A stretch of 64,000 nt of DNA from Lojkania enalia (lineage: Eukaryota; Ascomycota; Dothideomycetes; Pleosporales): the NCBI GenBank assembly GCA_010094045.1, contig ML986582.1, positions 620,001 through 684,000 on the forward strand. Direction: 5' to 3'. The notes beneath the pieces were generated by a model. The model worked only from the letters and a program-made list of their open reading frames with translations. It had not been told where the DNA came from and did not search any database. Of the stretch, positions 23,653 through 34,862 are shown in pieces; within the stretch, counting starts at the first letter, position 1, and every line of letters starts with the position of its first letter. The translations under genes were made by a program, and so were the position numbers.

Positions 23653-24132
23653 GGCTCCAGCTGTTTGGCGAGTGTTGTGGTAGCGTCCACTTTACGGAAG
23701 GAAAAGCGAATACTGATACTGTGCCTAGGAATCGAGTTGCAGGCGTTTCTCTTCTATATTTGATGCTCCATTTTGTGGAGCCTACCAAGCACCATGGTAG
23801 TGATAGGATCCAATGACGGCCTCGGCCGAGCCCTCCCCAGGTAGATTACAAAATGCAGCCTTGCAACCCATACCAGAACAGGCACCTCGCCGACTTTGGG
23901 TTACCGAGGCGTAGATCGGATCACCGAGAATTAAAACGTTCCACATCCAACTCGGGCGAATTATTCCGCATTGCATCGATTTGATCCTCCTTCCAGGGAC
24001 AGATTCGTGTGAGGACCACTCGGAGACTTTCATCTCGGAACTGCCTTCGGAGACAATGCTCGGCTATAAGAACGTTGAGAAGCCGAGCATGAACACAACT
24101 AATTTAAAGTAAATTATCATGTGTTGCTTCTA
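23653..24132. other. Intergenic upstream of GST
   Basis: 480 bp between the GST start codon and the left end of the inverted-repeat element. No gene or repeat is recognised. The proximal part likely serves as the GST promoter. Confidence 0.45.
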
Positions 24133-24242
24133 CAGTCGCGAGCAGAATCGGTTTCCGGTTTTGTACTTTGATTTGTTCTCACCGCACGGTCCATCTTACA
24201 AGGGGGTTTCCTACTCCGCTTTAGCGCATAGCAGGGATAGCC
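24133..24242 (+). repeat. Left terminal inverted repeat
   Basis: About 110 bp repeat beginning CAGTCGCGAGCAG after a TA. The outer 61 bp are nearly identical to the right arm in inverted orientation, and inner positions diverge. Contains the conserved block TTGATTTGTTCTCACCGCAC. Confidence 0.85.
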
Positions 24243-24446
24243 TCAAAATCATTGTACGTTTTGTATGACATAATTCATTACTTTCATATTTATGGCATTA
24301 CTGCCTCAGATCCATCAACGTCATGTGATTTATTGCTCAACTTGCAGAATTTCGCCCACAATTGCTAAATATAGACAAGCCTGTAGTTGCTAACGTTATT
24401 CCAGGCTCAAAGACCGCCGGCGAAACGTGTTCCAAGGGAAAGGCGA

Positions 24447-26375
24447 TCAGTCAGGCAAACCCGCTGCATGAGTATTGTGGTACGGCCCGAGCTCGGTCGG
24501 ACTGTTGGCCACACTATTCTCGCTACTAGCGCCTTCTGTGTCTCCGTCTCCTGGCATGGCTGATAACTTTTGACGCTTGGTTTCTGTTGAAACCGAGCTG
24601 GAAGACCTCTTGGATCCGGTAGCCTCTCTTCCAAGTTGCGGCGCTGAGATAGTTGGCACTACAGGTTGCTGAATCACTACCCCACCTGGCCATCTTCTCT
24701 CAGTAAATGAGCCAGAGAGGTAGCGAGTGAAAGAGACTGCGGGATGATGTAACGTCTGGAAATTCCATATTTCAGTCGCCTTGGGTATCCTTCCAGGTGC
24801 CCTTTGGAGAAGTTGTACCAAATAGTCCACTTCTCCCAGTATGATGGCATGAGATTTGTAGTTTTCTTGATATCCATATGACTGCTCGTACTCGAAATGA
24901 TCGAGACGCCGCTCCAACCAAGCCCGGTCTAAGAATCTTGCTATTTCGGAAGTCCCGGTCACTGATGTCGCTGATTTGGCTTCCCATTGTCGAACGTAGT
25001 CAAGAATGCTCTTCAGACCTAAGATTCGGTCTGAAGCAGTACAGCAGCTTGACGACAATCGATCATCTGGCCGAATGGCTGTTTCCACCAAACTCGATGT
25101 CATCTTGTTACAAACCCTGAGTGCTGTGTGGATAAGGTATGCGCAGGGAGAGCAGTATATATAAACCGTGACAAGCGGGAGTATGGCTTCGAGAAAATCG
25201 CGTTGCATGTCGGTCAGAGAGTTGTCATCTTTGCCCAAAACCCTCGCAAGCAAGCTCTCCTCATCTTCCAGTACGCTTCTAACTATGGACTTGACATTGA
25301 CCAGCCTCTTGATTATTTGCCAAAGCGTATTTCCCCCAAATTCATATGATGAAGCAATGTTCCAGTCTCCGTAGCTCCAAATGCTGTAGGCACCTGATTG
25401 TGACCCAAGCTGTGAAACGTCACATGGGGACTGAGTCTGCAAGCTGTGGCATTTGCTTGTCAGCACTACATGCTTGGGACATGAGTTCAATTCAAGAAGA
25501 AGAGCATCTAGAGCGATAATTAGAATGCTTGGTAACTTTTAGTGAATACAAGCTGGAATACCTAAGTTTTCGTTTGGAACAAGATAGGCGGCTTGCAGTT
25601 GCGTTGATAGATTCGGCTGACTCAATTTTTCAACATCTCTTAAGCGCTCCTCCACAGTCCTGCGATCAATGGTTCCCATTTCCGAGGCTTCAATGGCTGA
25701 TATTGCTGCCTCCGAATAGGCCTTGTAGGAATCTTCCGTAGCGGCTTCGACAAGTCTAAGTTGTGAGAGATCCAGTATTGACTCAATGTCTGCCTTGATT
25801 ATGCTCTCTTGAGTCTCTCGATCGACTGGAACCAGCTCGTAAAGTTTATCCACGAAGTGCTTTACGTCGTTCACCAGTCCCTGAAACTTCTCCTTAGCGT
25901 AGATAGCCCACTTTATCTTGGCAACAACACCTCCTCTGACCGTCACACGGTCAGTGTCGAGTCTCGAAGCGTGACGAGTCCAAAAGCGACTCGACGACGT
26001 GCGGAAGATGGCGAGGCTCTTGGAACTCAAGAGGTCGACAACTTTGCCCAAGGGCGGTTCCTGCGTCCTCAAGCCGTACGATGACCGCAAAGTTTCGGAG
26101 TCTGTCAAGAGCTTTTCGATCTGGCCCAAAATTTGCGCGAGCAGTGTGACAATTTCCTTATTATGAAGTTTAGAGTGCTGCTGGTTCACAGTGAACATGC
26201 CAATTTCGTTTCCCCATACCAAAAGGCGTGTCCTTTCGATGTCCAGCTTCAACAGAAGGATCTCGACGTCCTCATCCGCCCTCTGGGCCGTCTTAAAGTA
26301 GGTAAACGCATCGACGCAGGAGCTGAAGAGACTCGCAACCCCGATCAAAAACGCGGGTACTTCCAGGCCTGACAT
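24447..26375 (-). CDS. HeLo-domain (HET-s/LopB-type) protein
   Basis: Protein with an N-terminal HeLo domain, the membrane-permeabilising cell-death domain of HET-S and related NLR-linked proteins. Exon 1 is 26375-25562 and exon 2 is 25507-24447 with a 54 bp intron, giving 624 aa. The HeLo signature is at the extreme N-terminus: LEVPAFLIGVASLFSSCVDAF, then YFKTAQRADEDVEILLLKLD and RLLVWGNEIG. The domain should cover about residues 1-230. Residues about 270-540 are helical with no family I recognise. The last 80 are disordered, rich in Ser, Thr and Lys, ending NTHAAGLPD. I see no NACHT and no clear C-terminal HRAM/HET-s amyloid motif. The start is the first in-frame ATG (MSGLEVPAF). The gene lies entirely between two inverted repeats. 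Confidence 0.85.
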
Positions 26376-26879
26376 GACTCCCAACGGAATGAGGTCACAG
26401 TCACTATGGACCTTCTGATATTAAAAATACAGCGCTGACAGACTGAGCAAAGAAGTGGACGAGACTCGGATATTCCTATCGCAACAAGAAATAAGCGTAG
26501 GCTGTAAGTACGAATATGCCTGCAGGTTTGCCTGCAGGCCTAGGCGCAGCTGCCGCCGCAGGCTAATTGGACGCCGAAGCCATCCTGCACAGGTCTTCGT
26601 CATCGTGACTGGAATCCTTTTTTTCACCGGCTGTGCTGGTCAATTCACAGCCTCAACAAACGATGCGGGACGAGGCGGAGGAGCTGAAGGTGCAAGTCCT
26701 GTGGACAAAGCAAGAGGGTGCTTGGGCGTGAGCGTCCAGACACGTTGACCAGCATGGCCACTTCTCTAGGTGAAGTGTACGATAAAGAATCAGTCACATG
26801 ATCTATGTAGGCCTTAGGCATCAATACTTTAGCGTTGAAGTGCGTGCATTATGTTATTTAGAAAACCGCAATTAATTAC

Positions 26880-26989
26880 GAAGCTATTTGCTAGACGCTA
26901 ATATGAAGTAGGAAAGCTCCTTGTTAGGTGGACCGTGCGGTGAGAACAAATCAAAGTGCATGACCGGAAACCGATTCTGCTCGCGACTG
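26880..26989 (-). repeat. Right terminal inverted repeat
   Basis: Inverted partner of the 24133 repeat, ending CTCGCGACTG before a TA at 26990-26991. It lies about 500 bp upstream of the HeLo gene's start codon. Confidence 0.85.
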
Positions 26990-27463
26990 TATTAGGCAAC
27001 AGGAAAAAAGGGCAAATGTCCCCCGATACATGCTCGTCGGAAAGGAATAACGAGCAAGGCCCGGTTCTGGTGAGTCACATATCGTCGGAGCGAATAGGTC
27101 AAGAGTCGTTCCAATTAAGAAGCCTAGAATGGGCAGTGAAGGCCTGGTGAAGAACACGACACGTTGAGAATAAGGAAATACATATCAGCTTTAGCTTACA
27201 AGTTCACTTGGTTCACAAGGTCTAATTCAGACAGGCTTCTATGGCTTCGACATGCTCTCCTCAATGTATCTGCTTACAAAGGAAAATCTTCACGTTTAAT
27301 AAGCCATCTATACATACATACCACCTTTCAGCTACTAAATAATCAGTATCCTCCACATATCCACCCAATTTTTCCCGTCAAAAAACAGTAAGAAAGTTAA
27401 AAGCTGCAAACAATTCCCCAAACATACACAGCAACCGTTCCCCATAACTAACGCCGCAAAACA
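26990..27463. other. Intergenic right of the TIR element
   Basis: 474 bp from the right TA of the element to the next gene start. It is AT-rich with no coding signal. The proximal 150 bp probably act as the promoter of the 191-aa gene. Confidence 0.45.
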
Positions 27464-28039
27464 ATGTCCTCGGAACCTCAGCCCCTAACCCTCGGAGGCC
27501 CTCTCTTCCGCAACCCATCTACTTCCCACTCCTCCTTCTCCTCCTCCTGGCACCGCCATGCCCAAATAGTCACACCCTGGTTCCTACACTACCAAGTCGT
27601 CGACTACATCCAAATCCACCTTCCCGACCCGGCCCCAACCCCAACTCCCCACGAACCCAGCCCAGCAAATTGCCCAAGCGCCCAAGACATCCTCCTCCAA
27701 GCAAAAGCCCTACTAAGACAGGCAGACGGCGTAGCCTACGTCCGCTGTGCGCCGATTGCGCTCCCAGATGGCAGCGCAAAGCCCTTTGGAAGCGGCCCCT
27801 CGCACCCGTATTTCCGGGACGTCGTCGTCCCAGATGAACGACGGTTCTTGCATGCCGAGTCCGGCGCTAGCGGTGTGAGGGGCGAGACACCGGTTTACCA
27901 CGTTCCGGGTTTGGGGGCAGAAGAGTGGCGGCGGTTGGCAGTTGAGATGGGCGGAGTCGAGTTTGTTAAGATTAGGGAGGGGAAGGCGGTTGTTGAGGGT
28001 GTCTGGGATGCCGAGTGGATAAAGTGGAATGAGGAGTAG
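27464..28039 (+). CDS. Small hypothetical fungal protein
   Basis: Intronless frame of 191 aa that I do not assign to a family. The N-terminal 30 residues are Ser/Phe-rich (STSHSSFSSSWHRHAQ). A Pro-rich loop lies at about 55-68 (DPAPTPTPHEPSPANC). Then comes an acidic-to-neutral globular part with YVRCAPIALPDG, HPYFRDVVVPDERRF and a Trp-rich end (VWDAEWIKWNEE). No signal peptide or membrane segment is seen. Codon use is GC-ending and regular, which supports a real gene. It is convergent with the GFA/CENP-V gene. Confidence 0.7.
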   Translation: MSSEPQPLTLGGPLFRNPSTSHSSFSSSWHRHAQIVTPWFLHYQVVDYIQIHLPDPAPTPTPHEPSPANCPSAQDILLQAKALLRQADGVAYVRCAPIALPDGSAKPFGSGPSHPYFRDVVVPDERRFLHAESGASGVRGETPVYHVPGLGAEEWRRLAVEMGGVEFVKIREGKAVVEGVWDAEWIKWNEE

Positions 28040-28372
28040 TGCCCAAGGTCGTGCTGAGCTGTGAGGGAATGGTGTGGACAAAGGCACAAGAAACTGCTTA
28101 TAGCAAATGCTGCGTCCCCGGATTTTATCTCAAGGCTAAAAGATGCAGATCCCGAGATCGGCATTTATTCTTTTCATGCAATCAATTCCACTACGTATGG
28201 TCCGACGCATTTCACCAACTATGCACTCTCCGCCACCAACTCCGCGCTTCACTCATATTATAACATAGTAGCTCTCTCGACTCGTTCTAACCAAACCCCA
28301 GAGGCTCTGGACACCTCATTACGTAACGTCCCTCCGAAGCCGCAAGCTCCCCAATCCCAAAAATGCAACCTC

Positions 28373-29322
28373 TCACTCCTTATTCTCCCCCTTCTTGAAC
28401 CTCTCCCCGCGCTTCTGCTCCCTTTCCCTTTCATTCTCCCTTACCATCTCGGGTGGACTATCTTCAATCAACTCACTCTCCCCACTCAACCCACTCCATT
28501 TAGGCAGCCCATCCGGGATATCCATAACCCTCTGCCCATAAAACATATGGCACCTAGGTTTAAAAAAAGCGCGATCCTCATCCGTCTGCAAATGAATCAA
28601 TGACGGGAACAGGAGGATCATGTTGCGGCCCTCGTCCATGATAGGCGAATGGCAGTAGGCGCAGCGCACTTTGCAGGGCAGCTTGTGCTCGATGGATTTG
28701 GCCGTCGGGTCGTACCATTCGAGGTCGTGGTGCCCGTTGACGAAGTTGATATCTGTTTTGTGGAAGATGGCGGCCCATTGGAAGGGTGCGGCTGCATAAG
28801 ATGTTAGAATATCCGTAAATTATAATCAGTATATTATAAAGAACAAATAAATGGGTGAATGAATTAGGGGGAGTCTTTACCATGCTGCGTCTGGCACGTT
28901 GTACAATGGCATAGTTTCGAATCCAATGGCTCCCTTCGGCTTAATTGGTACTTGACGCGTCCGCAGTGGCAGTTCGCCTCGTACTTGACTGGGAATTTCT
29001 CATTGGGTTCGTGGACTCGATATGGGGGGCGTTGTTTCCATTCGCTCAAGCCTTTCGTGCTGGCACCCCGGGATTGGTTCTTCTCTAATTCCGATTTCTT
29101 GTTTTGTGGAAGAGGTGCTTCCATGTTACGATTGTGGAGAAGGGGTTCGTTACGAGTTTGTGAGTCGGCAGGGAAAGGCGGTTTAGATTGTTGGAGGCTT
29201 GAAATTGAGGTGGTGAGAGGTTGCGTGAGAAATGTAGTGATCGATGGAGTGCTTGGATGAGCACGTAACGATGTGCGAAGAGAAATTTCGAGTCTGGGGG
29301 TCAAGATACGAAGGGAGGACAT
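28373..29322 (-). CDS. GFA/CENP-V domain protein
   Basis: Zinc-binding protein of the glutathione-dependent formaldehyde-activating enzyme (GFA)/CENP-V superfamily. Exon 1 is 29322-28881 and exon 2 is 28791-28373 with an 89 bp intron, giving 286 aa. Zinc ligands are visible in order: CHCGRVKY, LCHCTTCQTQHA at the splice junction, then CAYCHSPIMDEGRNM. The splice restores QTQHAAPFQWAAIF. The first 65 residues are Arg/Ser/Thr-rich with few acids (MSSLRILTPRLEISLRTSLR), which looks like a mitochondrial presequence. An internal Met at about residue 67 could be an alternative start. The C-terminal 25 residues are highly charged. The enzymatic substrate is not known for most fungal members. Confidence 0.85.
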
Positions 29323-29689
29323 TTATTCGTAGCGAGGGGCAAACATGGGAATTTTCAAAATCGGGGATGTTCTCACGACTGCGCATTTTTATTCACTACT
29401 ATGTGCGGCGCATGCTCCATTCGGGGTACCGCGTAACTGACGTCACAATGATCCAAACACGGAAAACACATGACATAGAGTTCCATGCAGAGTATCGCCC
29501 ATCGCGTCAGGCCCGAGCGTGAAAGTGCTTACAGGCTCCCAGGGTCCTTGTTTCTGTATACCATTCCTTTCTGGTCTAGCCTCGCCGTCTTGCTAACTCA
29601 TGCTCACAGCAACGACGAACACATGTATTACAACTACAACACAGTGCTAAAGCAACCCGTAAATATCGTCTAGAAGATGCGGAAGTCCA
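29323..29689. other. Intergenic, promoter of GFA gene
   Basis: 367 bp between the GFA/CENP-V start codon and the 3' end of the phosphatase gene. No gene is recognised. A TGACGTCA (CRE-type palindrome, CREB/ATF-like bZIP site) occurs at about 29439-29446, roughly 120 bp upstream of the GFA start. Confidence 0.5.
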
Positions 29690-32600
29690 TCAAGGACCCT
29701 TTAGGAGCCTCTGTGCTTCTTTTGTGCTAAGACCAAAAACATTGACTAAGTAATCGAGCCTGTATTCCCCATGTTAGCGTTATCCGAGTATGGACGATGA
29801 TGATGAGATATACTCACTTGATATCTCCCGCGATCCTCCGCTTCACCAACTCAAACTCTTGCTCGCACTTCTCCTTGGTCACCATCTGCTTCTTTGTGCT
29901 TATTGTCTTGACCCTAATCTTAAATCTTCCGCTCACAGGCCGATGATCCGAAACGCGCACGCCATCGTGTCTCCTATACTCCGTTTGCTTTATTCTTCCG
30001 AGGCCACGATACAACAGCCTGTCGCACCAAGCCGGGCTTCGTTTTTTTTCTGAGCTATCGTAGTTGTCTGTTCCAACGTCGTACTTGTAGGTAGGCGCGA
30101 AGTTAATAGGCGCTTCGTTGAACGAGCGTAGGCGGAATCCTGGATTTCGTTTTCGGGAGAGAAGGAGTTGATCGCGATCTAACAATTTGGCCAGATTGCC
30201 GTGCTTAACGGCTTCGATGACAATATTGCGCGGCATAGCATCAATGCGATAATTTAAATCGCCGTTTAAAATGCAAATCTCGTGGTCAAGAATCATTGAT
30301 CCGTCACCGCCACCAACGAAAAAGTCGGCCCGGTCGGAAGGTGAGCGATTGCGAGGAAGAGCCTCGGATTCCATAATCGACGCAATATCGTTATTTCGAT
30401 GTACTGTCTGTGTTTGGCCGGCTGCAAGGTGGCAGTTGATGAAGCAGATAGACGAGTCATCAACGAAGAAGCGGACAATGAGGGCGCCCTTGTTGCCATA
30501 TCGGCCGCCCATTCCGAGTTTAACCTTAGCTCCACACACGTCTCGAACTTTCGTTCTTTCTGACGTCTTAACGAAGACGCAGGAGAATAGACCGATTAAG
30601 TCAGCGGTATGCAAGAGACTATAGCTCTGTTTGGGTAGATGTTCGTCAATGGCTCGGACAAGATGGTCGCGCCAAGCTCGATATTGATGGCTCATATGCT
30701 CCTGGTCCGAAGTATCCTTCTTCTTATTCTTCTTGAAGAAGCTTTCTAGCAAGTGTTAGAAGAATGAAGAAAACAAAAAAAAAAAAAAAAAAAAAAATGA
30801 AAGGGGGAACAAACTGGCGGTGACCTTCTTATCTTCTAGATCCACAAGCTCTTGAAATCCAAAGACAAGAATATCGGGAGGATCATGCGGCTGGAGCAAT
30901 TCCCGGAAGAAATTTCGATCTTGTTCATCGTGCCGTAATGACGTAGGTTTTGAGGCGCCTGCGTTCCAAGTCATAATTACCGCAGAGATTTCTCGAAAAT
31001 CGCAAAAGTCAGCATCGTGTTGTTGCATTTGGGACTCTGAGAGAGAATGTTAGTGATTAATTGGGGATGATAGGGTAGTACTTTAATCGTACCCAGCCAA
31101 TCATCCCGTAGCATACCGTCCCATATCCGCAACATATTGTCCATACCTAGCGAGGCAACCTGCAACCTGTCAAGCTTCCAGATGCTAGTCTGGTCAACCC
31201 GGATGCCGGCGATCGCACCGTCGTGTGCGCGCCAGTCTTTCATCACCTTCCATGGTGTTGTGCTAGTATCGTATACGTAGATCATGCCTGTAATATATCC
31301 CGCCCATAAATGGTCTCCGACGCCGACTAACGAGCTAATTTTGTACAAGCTCACGTTGACCACTCCTAAGCAGCTAAATCCCTTCTTGGCGTATATGGAA
31401 ACTTTCCCGTCTGTATGACCGAAGTAGATCCGGTCCGGCTGGCTGCTTAGGATCGCTCCTGATGTAACATCTCCAACGTTGGGTTGTGAGAGGGCACCTT
31501 GTGTGACTTGCAAGAAGTGATTGCTGTCGCTAGTACGCTGGTAAACACGAATTTCCTTCCCAATAGCCAACCAAAGCTGCGTCCCTGAAATAATCGAGAA
31601 TGTATGCCCCCTGGGTACGCGGAAAGTATTGGGAGTTTGTGTTAGAGTTGGGGAACCCGTATCATCAGGTGGCCAGATATGAAGTTTCCCGTCATCGTCT
31701 AGCGACCACATTTCTGAAGCATATCGGTAAATTTTGATAATTGGAGCCCTAGGATGTGCATTGGTTTTTGTGTACACCACACTTTGCGTTGGAATATCGA
31801 TCTCATGCATTTCGCCAATATTTGTGCCGAGCCATAGCCGCTTTCCTTCATCTTCCACGTTCTTTGCGGGTCTGAATGCCACAGATGTGGCCTTTACAGT
31901 CTCACCATGGCTTAAGCTCATCAAAAGGTCGCCAGTCAGGAGGCTCCACACTCGAGTCACGTAGCCGGTTGTACAAATGTATTCCCCACATATTGCAAAG
32001 AGCTTCGTCTCGTACTTAGTCGGGATCTCGCTACAAGTCCTGTCGAACACTGGCGGTCTACGGTTTGCTTGAGAGGAGTCGGGGTAGTCAGTCAAAGCAG
32101 GCGCCGATTTCTCTCCAAGCGCTTCAGTATCATCTGAGTCATATGAATTGGACACAGATACAACTTGTGTTGGTACCGGCCGCTTCATCTCTCCAGAATT
32201 ACGAGGAGGTGGCGGCTTCGGGGGTTGAAGGGCTTGAGAAGAGGTGGTGGGCACATTAGAAGGTTGTGTAAATGTTTGAGTTCTTTTTGGAGGTGGCTGG
32301 AATTTGCTATTAGTTTCTGCAACTAGTGCAGAAGGTCGAATTGTATCCATTGATCGCCTAACGGGCGGCTCTGGATGCGAGGCTTTCGGATAAGCCATGC
32401 TCCTGCGCATATCACTAGTATCCCGACGTGGGGGAAGACCAGGGCGATCTTCAGGGAGGTCACTTGTATCTTGTATTGTTGCTGGCAAGGGCTTCTTTAG
32501 GTGAGCGGCGCCCATTGTCCGGGCATCCGAGGGAGGAAGTTTCTCTGCTAAGGAGTGATGCACTGGTGGTGGAGGGAAATAGCCGTCTTTAGCTGGGGCC

Positions 32601-33529
32601 GCCCTAGATTTCATCGGCGCTAACCCTGCTGGCGGCGACGGATCCTCCTTAGTACTCCCCTCGCTGCTACTTGGAGGAGTGCTGAAAGGTGATACTGCCT
32701 CCTCATTCCCTTCAGACGAAAGCTTTGGAGCTAATGTAGCTCTCGAGGTAGGCTCGGCGGAGTGGGATTTGCTTGGTATCTTCGGTTTTCCCGCTCGATT
32801 GATTGGAGGAGGCGCACCCGGCGTCTGCGATTTGGAATGAATTTCCGGTTCAACGGCACTGCTTTTGCGTGGTTCCGAGGCCGAGCTTGTCCCATGAGAT
32901 GGTACCAAAACAGGGGCCTGTTTCGACTCAAAGGAGGGTGTAGCATTGCGACTAGGTATTTTGAATGGTTTTGCACCTGACTGCGACAATCCCAGAGAGT
33001 GACCGGGTCGATCCAGCGAGACATTTGGGGCAGGTCGCGAAGGAATAGGAGAATGGATAGGAGACTCAATCTTTGGCGGCGATCGCGGTGATTGAACAGT
33101 CACCTGGGGCGGCGACCTAGTAGGTGAGCGTGGAGGCGAGAAGGTCACCATAGACGTCGGTCTTGAAGTGCTCCATGGCGTGCGGAGGGTCCTTCCCCGC
33201 GGGGTACCAGCACCAGCTCCGTTAGGAGCCGAAGTATAGGGCGGTCCGGAGTGCATACCGTTCTCCCGCGGCATGTCCAGTGACATCCTCCCATCTGTTC
33301 TTCTGCGATCTTCTGGCGTATTCAGTAAATTGGCCTGGGCTGTTCCCGGCGACGGCTGTCGTTGGGGTGGGGACGTGGGAGACTTGCTCGCGTTGAGCAT
33401 GTTCTCGAAATGGCTGCGGAGCGAGGATACTGGCCTCTGCACATTTGTTTAGCATACTTTCTTTGAAGGTGAAGAATTTACACGTACGATGGACGAGCCA
33501 TCAGTGCTCTCCTCCGCCCTGGGGTCCAT
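29690..33529 (-). CDS. WD40-type inositol polyphosphate 5-phosphatase
   Basis: Phosphoinositide/inositol-phosphate 5-phosphatase with an N-terminal WD40-like platform. Exons are 33529-33488, 33436-31093, 31036-30815, 30745-29818 and 29759-29690, giving 1201 aa. The first exon encodes MDPRAEESTDGSSI. Residues to about 430 are disordered and Pro/Ser-rich. A beta-propeller follows (about 450-790), ending MLRIWDGMLRDDWL. The IPPc catalytic domain starts at VIMTWNAG and includes FGFQELVDLEDKK, NGDLNYRID, PAWCDRLLYRG and SDHRPVSG, all active-site motifs of the family. The last exon (LDYLVNVFGLSTKEAQRLLKGP) is my inference from a GTGAGT donor and CTAAC branch site; without it the protein would stop at GDIK. 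One intron contains a 23-base A run (plus strand). Confidence 0.93.
30775..30797. repeat. A23 homopolymer in an intron
   Basis: Twenty-three consecutive A on the plus strand inside the phosphatase intron 30746-30814, thus T23 on the coding strand. Length is prone to slippage and sequencing error but should not affect the coding frame. Confidence 0.9.
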
Positions 33530-34266
33530 GTCGAAAGCCTCCTCGTCAGCCAACGCCGGGATACGCTGTACAGATGTTCATCGGCCAGCCGGGAGCAGAC
33601 AGCATTGGGTCCTAGACGCAATCCCGGAAGAATGAGCCAGTCCTGGCTGAGAGCAAGTCATACGGCGGGGGAGCGGCGCCGGAGTCCTCGGGGAAGCAAG
33701 TTTGCTAGAAACAATAGTAGAAAACGATGGGGGAGGGACGTCTTTTCGGCGAAAAAAGCGACCGTGGGAGCGCGGCGGCGACGTGTGCTCCGCTAAGAAT
33801 GCTGGACAGACGAATATTACGGATTGGGCGGGGGATGCCAGGCGACAGACCAGCAGTAGTGTTTCAGAAGCACGCGTACCTGCTGCTATTTGCGCCGATC
33901 GGGGACCACGCCAATGGCGGCAGAAAGGGCTGCGGCGGCGAGAGAGGGCGAGGATCGTTGGGAGAGGGAGAAACAGAGTCAAGCCTATGGCTCTGGGTAC
34001 CGGCTGGCAAGTTATGGAGGATGGGGCTGACGTCTCATTCACTGCCCAGGTGCCCTGCGCTCGGCCTTGGCTCGCCGCCATCCCACCGAATAGCGGGCAC
34101 TGGATACGCCCTCCTTGCAGACCCTGTTTACTTGCTGCACCCCGCCCGCCGCCCAGGAACGCTTCTTCAAGTATTGTACTTACGCCAAACGCACCGTCGC
34201 CGCTGTCGTGCGCAAACCTCCGCGACACCACAAACACTAAAATCAATCTTCGTAGCGTGCGCCGTC
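33530..34266. promoter_or_regulatory. Divergent promoter, phosphatase and CHY finger genes
   Basis: 737 GC-rich bp between two divergent start codons. Several overlapping long frames here are a by-product of GC richness and do not resemble proteins. An additional 5' exon of the phosphatase is possible because the frame stays open upstream of the chosen ATG (PALADEEAFD). I infer a bidirectional promoter from position only. Confidence 0.45.
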
Positions 34267-34862
34267 ATGTGGTGAGTAGCACACACAGCACCCATTTTAG
34301 AGGCCCCGCAACAACCTCTGCGCTAACCGCCCGCCCGTAGCAAGCACATCCTCAACGCCCAGGTCGCCATCCGCTCGCCCTGCTGTACGTCCGCCCTCCC
34401 CGTCTCCCTCCGATCGAGAGAATAACGACAGAGATTACAGGCCGGAAATGGTTCGACTGCGCCGAATGCCACCAGGAGACGGCTGACCACCCGTTGCTGC
34501 AGAGCTTTGAGATGACATTTGCTTGCAAGAAGTGCAAAAAGTGCTTCCGGAAGGACGCCCGCGAGTTTGAGGAGAGGTAGGATGAGAAGATGAATACCTT
34601 TCTGTTCTGGTGCTAAGGCCATGCAGCGACGAGTACTGCCCGCACTGCGACAACCACTTCGTCCTCGAAGCCGTTACGCCAAAACCCTCCCTACAGGTCG
34701 AGGGCGAAGACGTCCGAGTCGACCCAAGGTATGGCGCTGCTACGCCCAGTCGCATAATTAGCAACTAATTATTATATCAGAATGCTTAAAGATGATCGCG
34801 TTCAGGGCGAGGAGCAAAGGTCCATATTCAACGTCAAGGACGCTGCGGATCGGTTGGGATGA
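34267..34862 (+). CDS. CHY-type zinc-finger protein
   Basis: Small zinc protein of 122 aa with a CHY zinc finger, the fold of yeast Hot13, which helps small Tim proteins in the mitochondrial intermembrane space. It is split into five exons: 34267-34271, 34341-34384, 34441-34576, 34627-34728 and 34781-34862. The splices produce a continuous family-like start, MCKHILNAQVAIRSPCCRKW, then FDCAECHQETADHPL, FACKKCKKCFRKDA and DEYCPHCDNHFVLEA. The remaining C-terminus is acidic and unstructured. All four introns are 50-69 bp with GT-AG ends, and the lengths sum to 123 codons. The first exon holds only five coding bases, so automated annotation could easily miss the start. Confidence 0.92.

Larger units (their letters stand above)
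24133..26989. mobile_element. TIR-bounded element carrying a HeLo gene
   Basis: CAGTCGCGAGCAGAATCGGT at 24133 recurs inverted at the other end, finishing at 26989. The outer 61 bp match with only three differences, and a weaker match continues to about 110 bp. Both ends are flanked by TA (24131-24132 and 26990-26991), as expected for a Tc1/mariner-type insertion. Inside is one intact HeLo-domain gene and no transposase, so the element, if mobile, would be non-autonomous. The alternative is two separate MITE copies in opposite orientation that happen to flank the gene. The repeat match is directly visible; mobility is inference. Confidence 0.65.

Noticed and set aside
26514..26545. Two CCTGCAGG palindromes a few bases apart upstream of the HeLo gene
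   Set aside because: They are only a short local duplication, with no array and no link to the element ends.
28061..28603. 180-codon plus-strand frame over the GFA/CENP-V 3' end
   Set aside because: It lies antisense to the conserved zinc-binding exon and has Pro/Leu-rich low-complexity composition.
33605..34340. Long overlapping frames on both strands between the phosphatase and CHY genes
   Set aside because: The region is GC-rich and sits between two divergent starts. The translations are Arg/Pro/Gly-rich with no family features, so they are composition effects.
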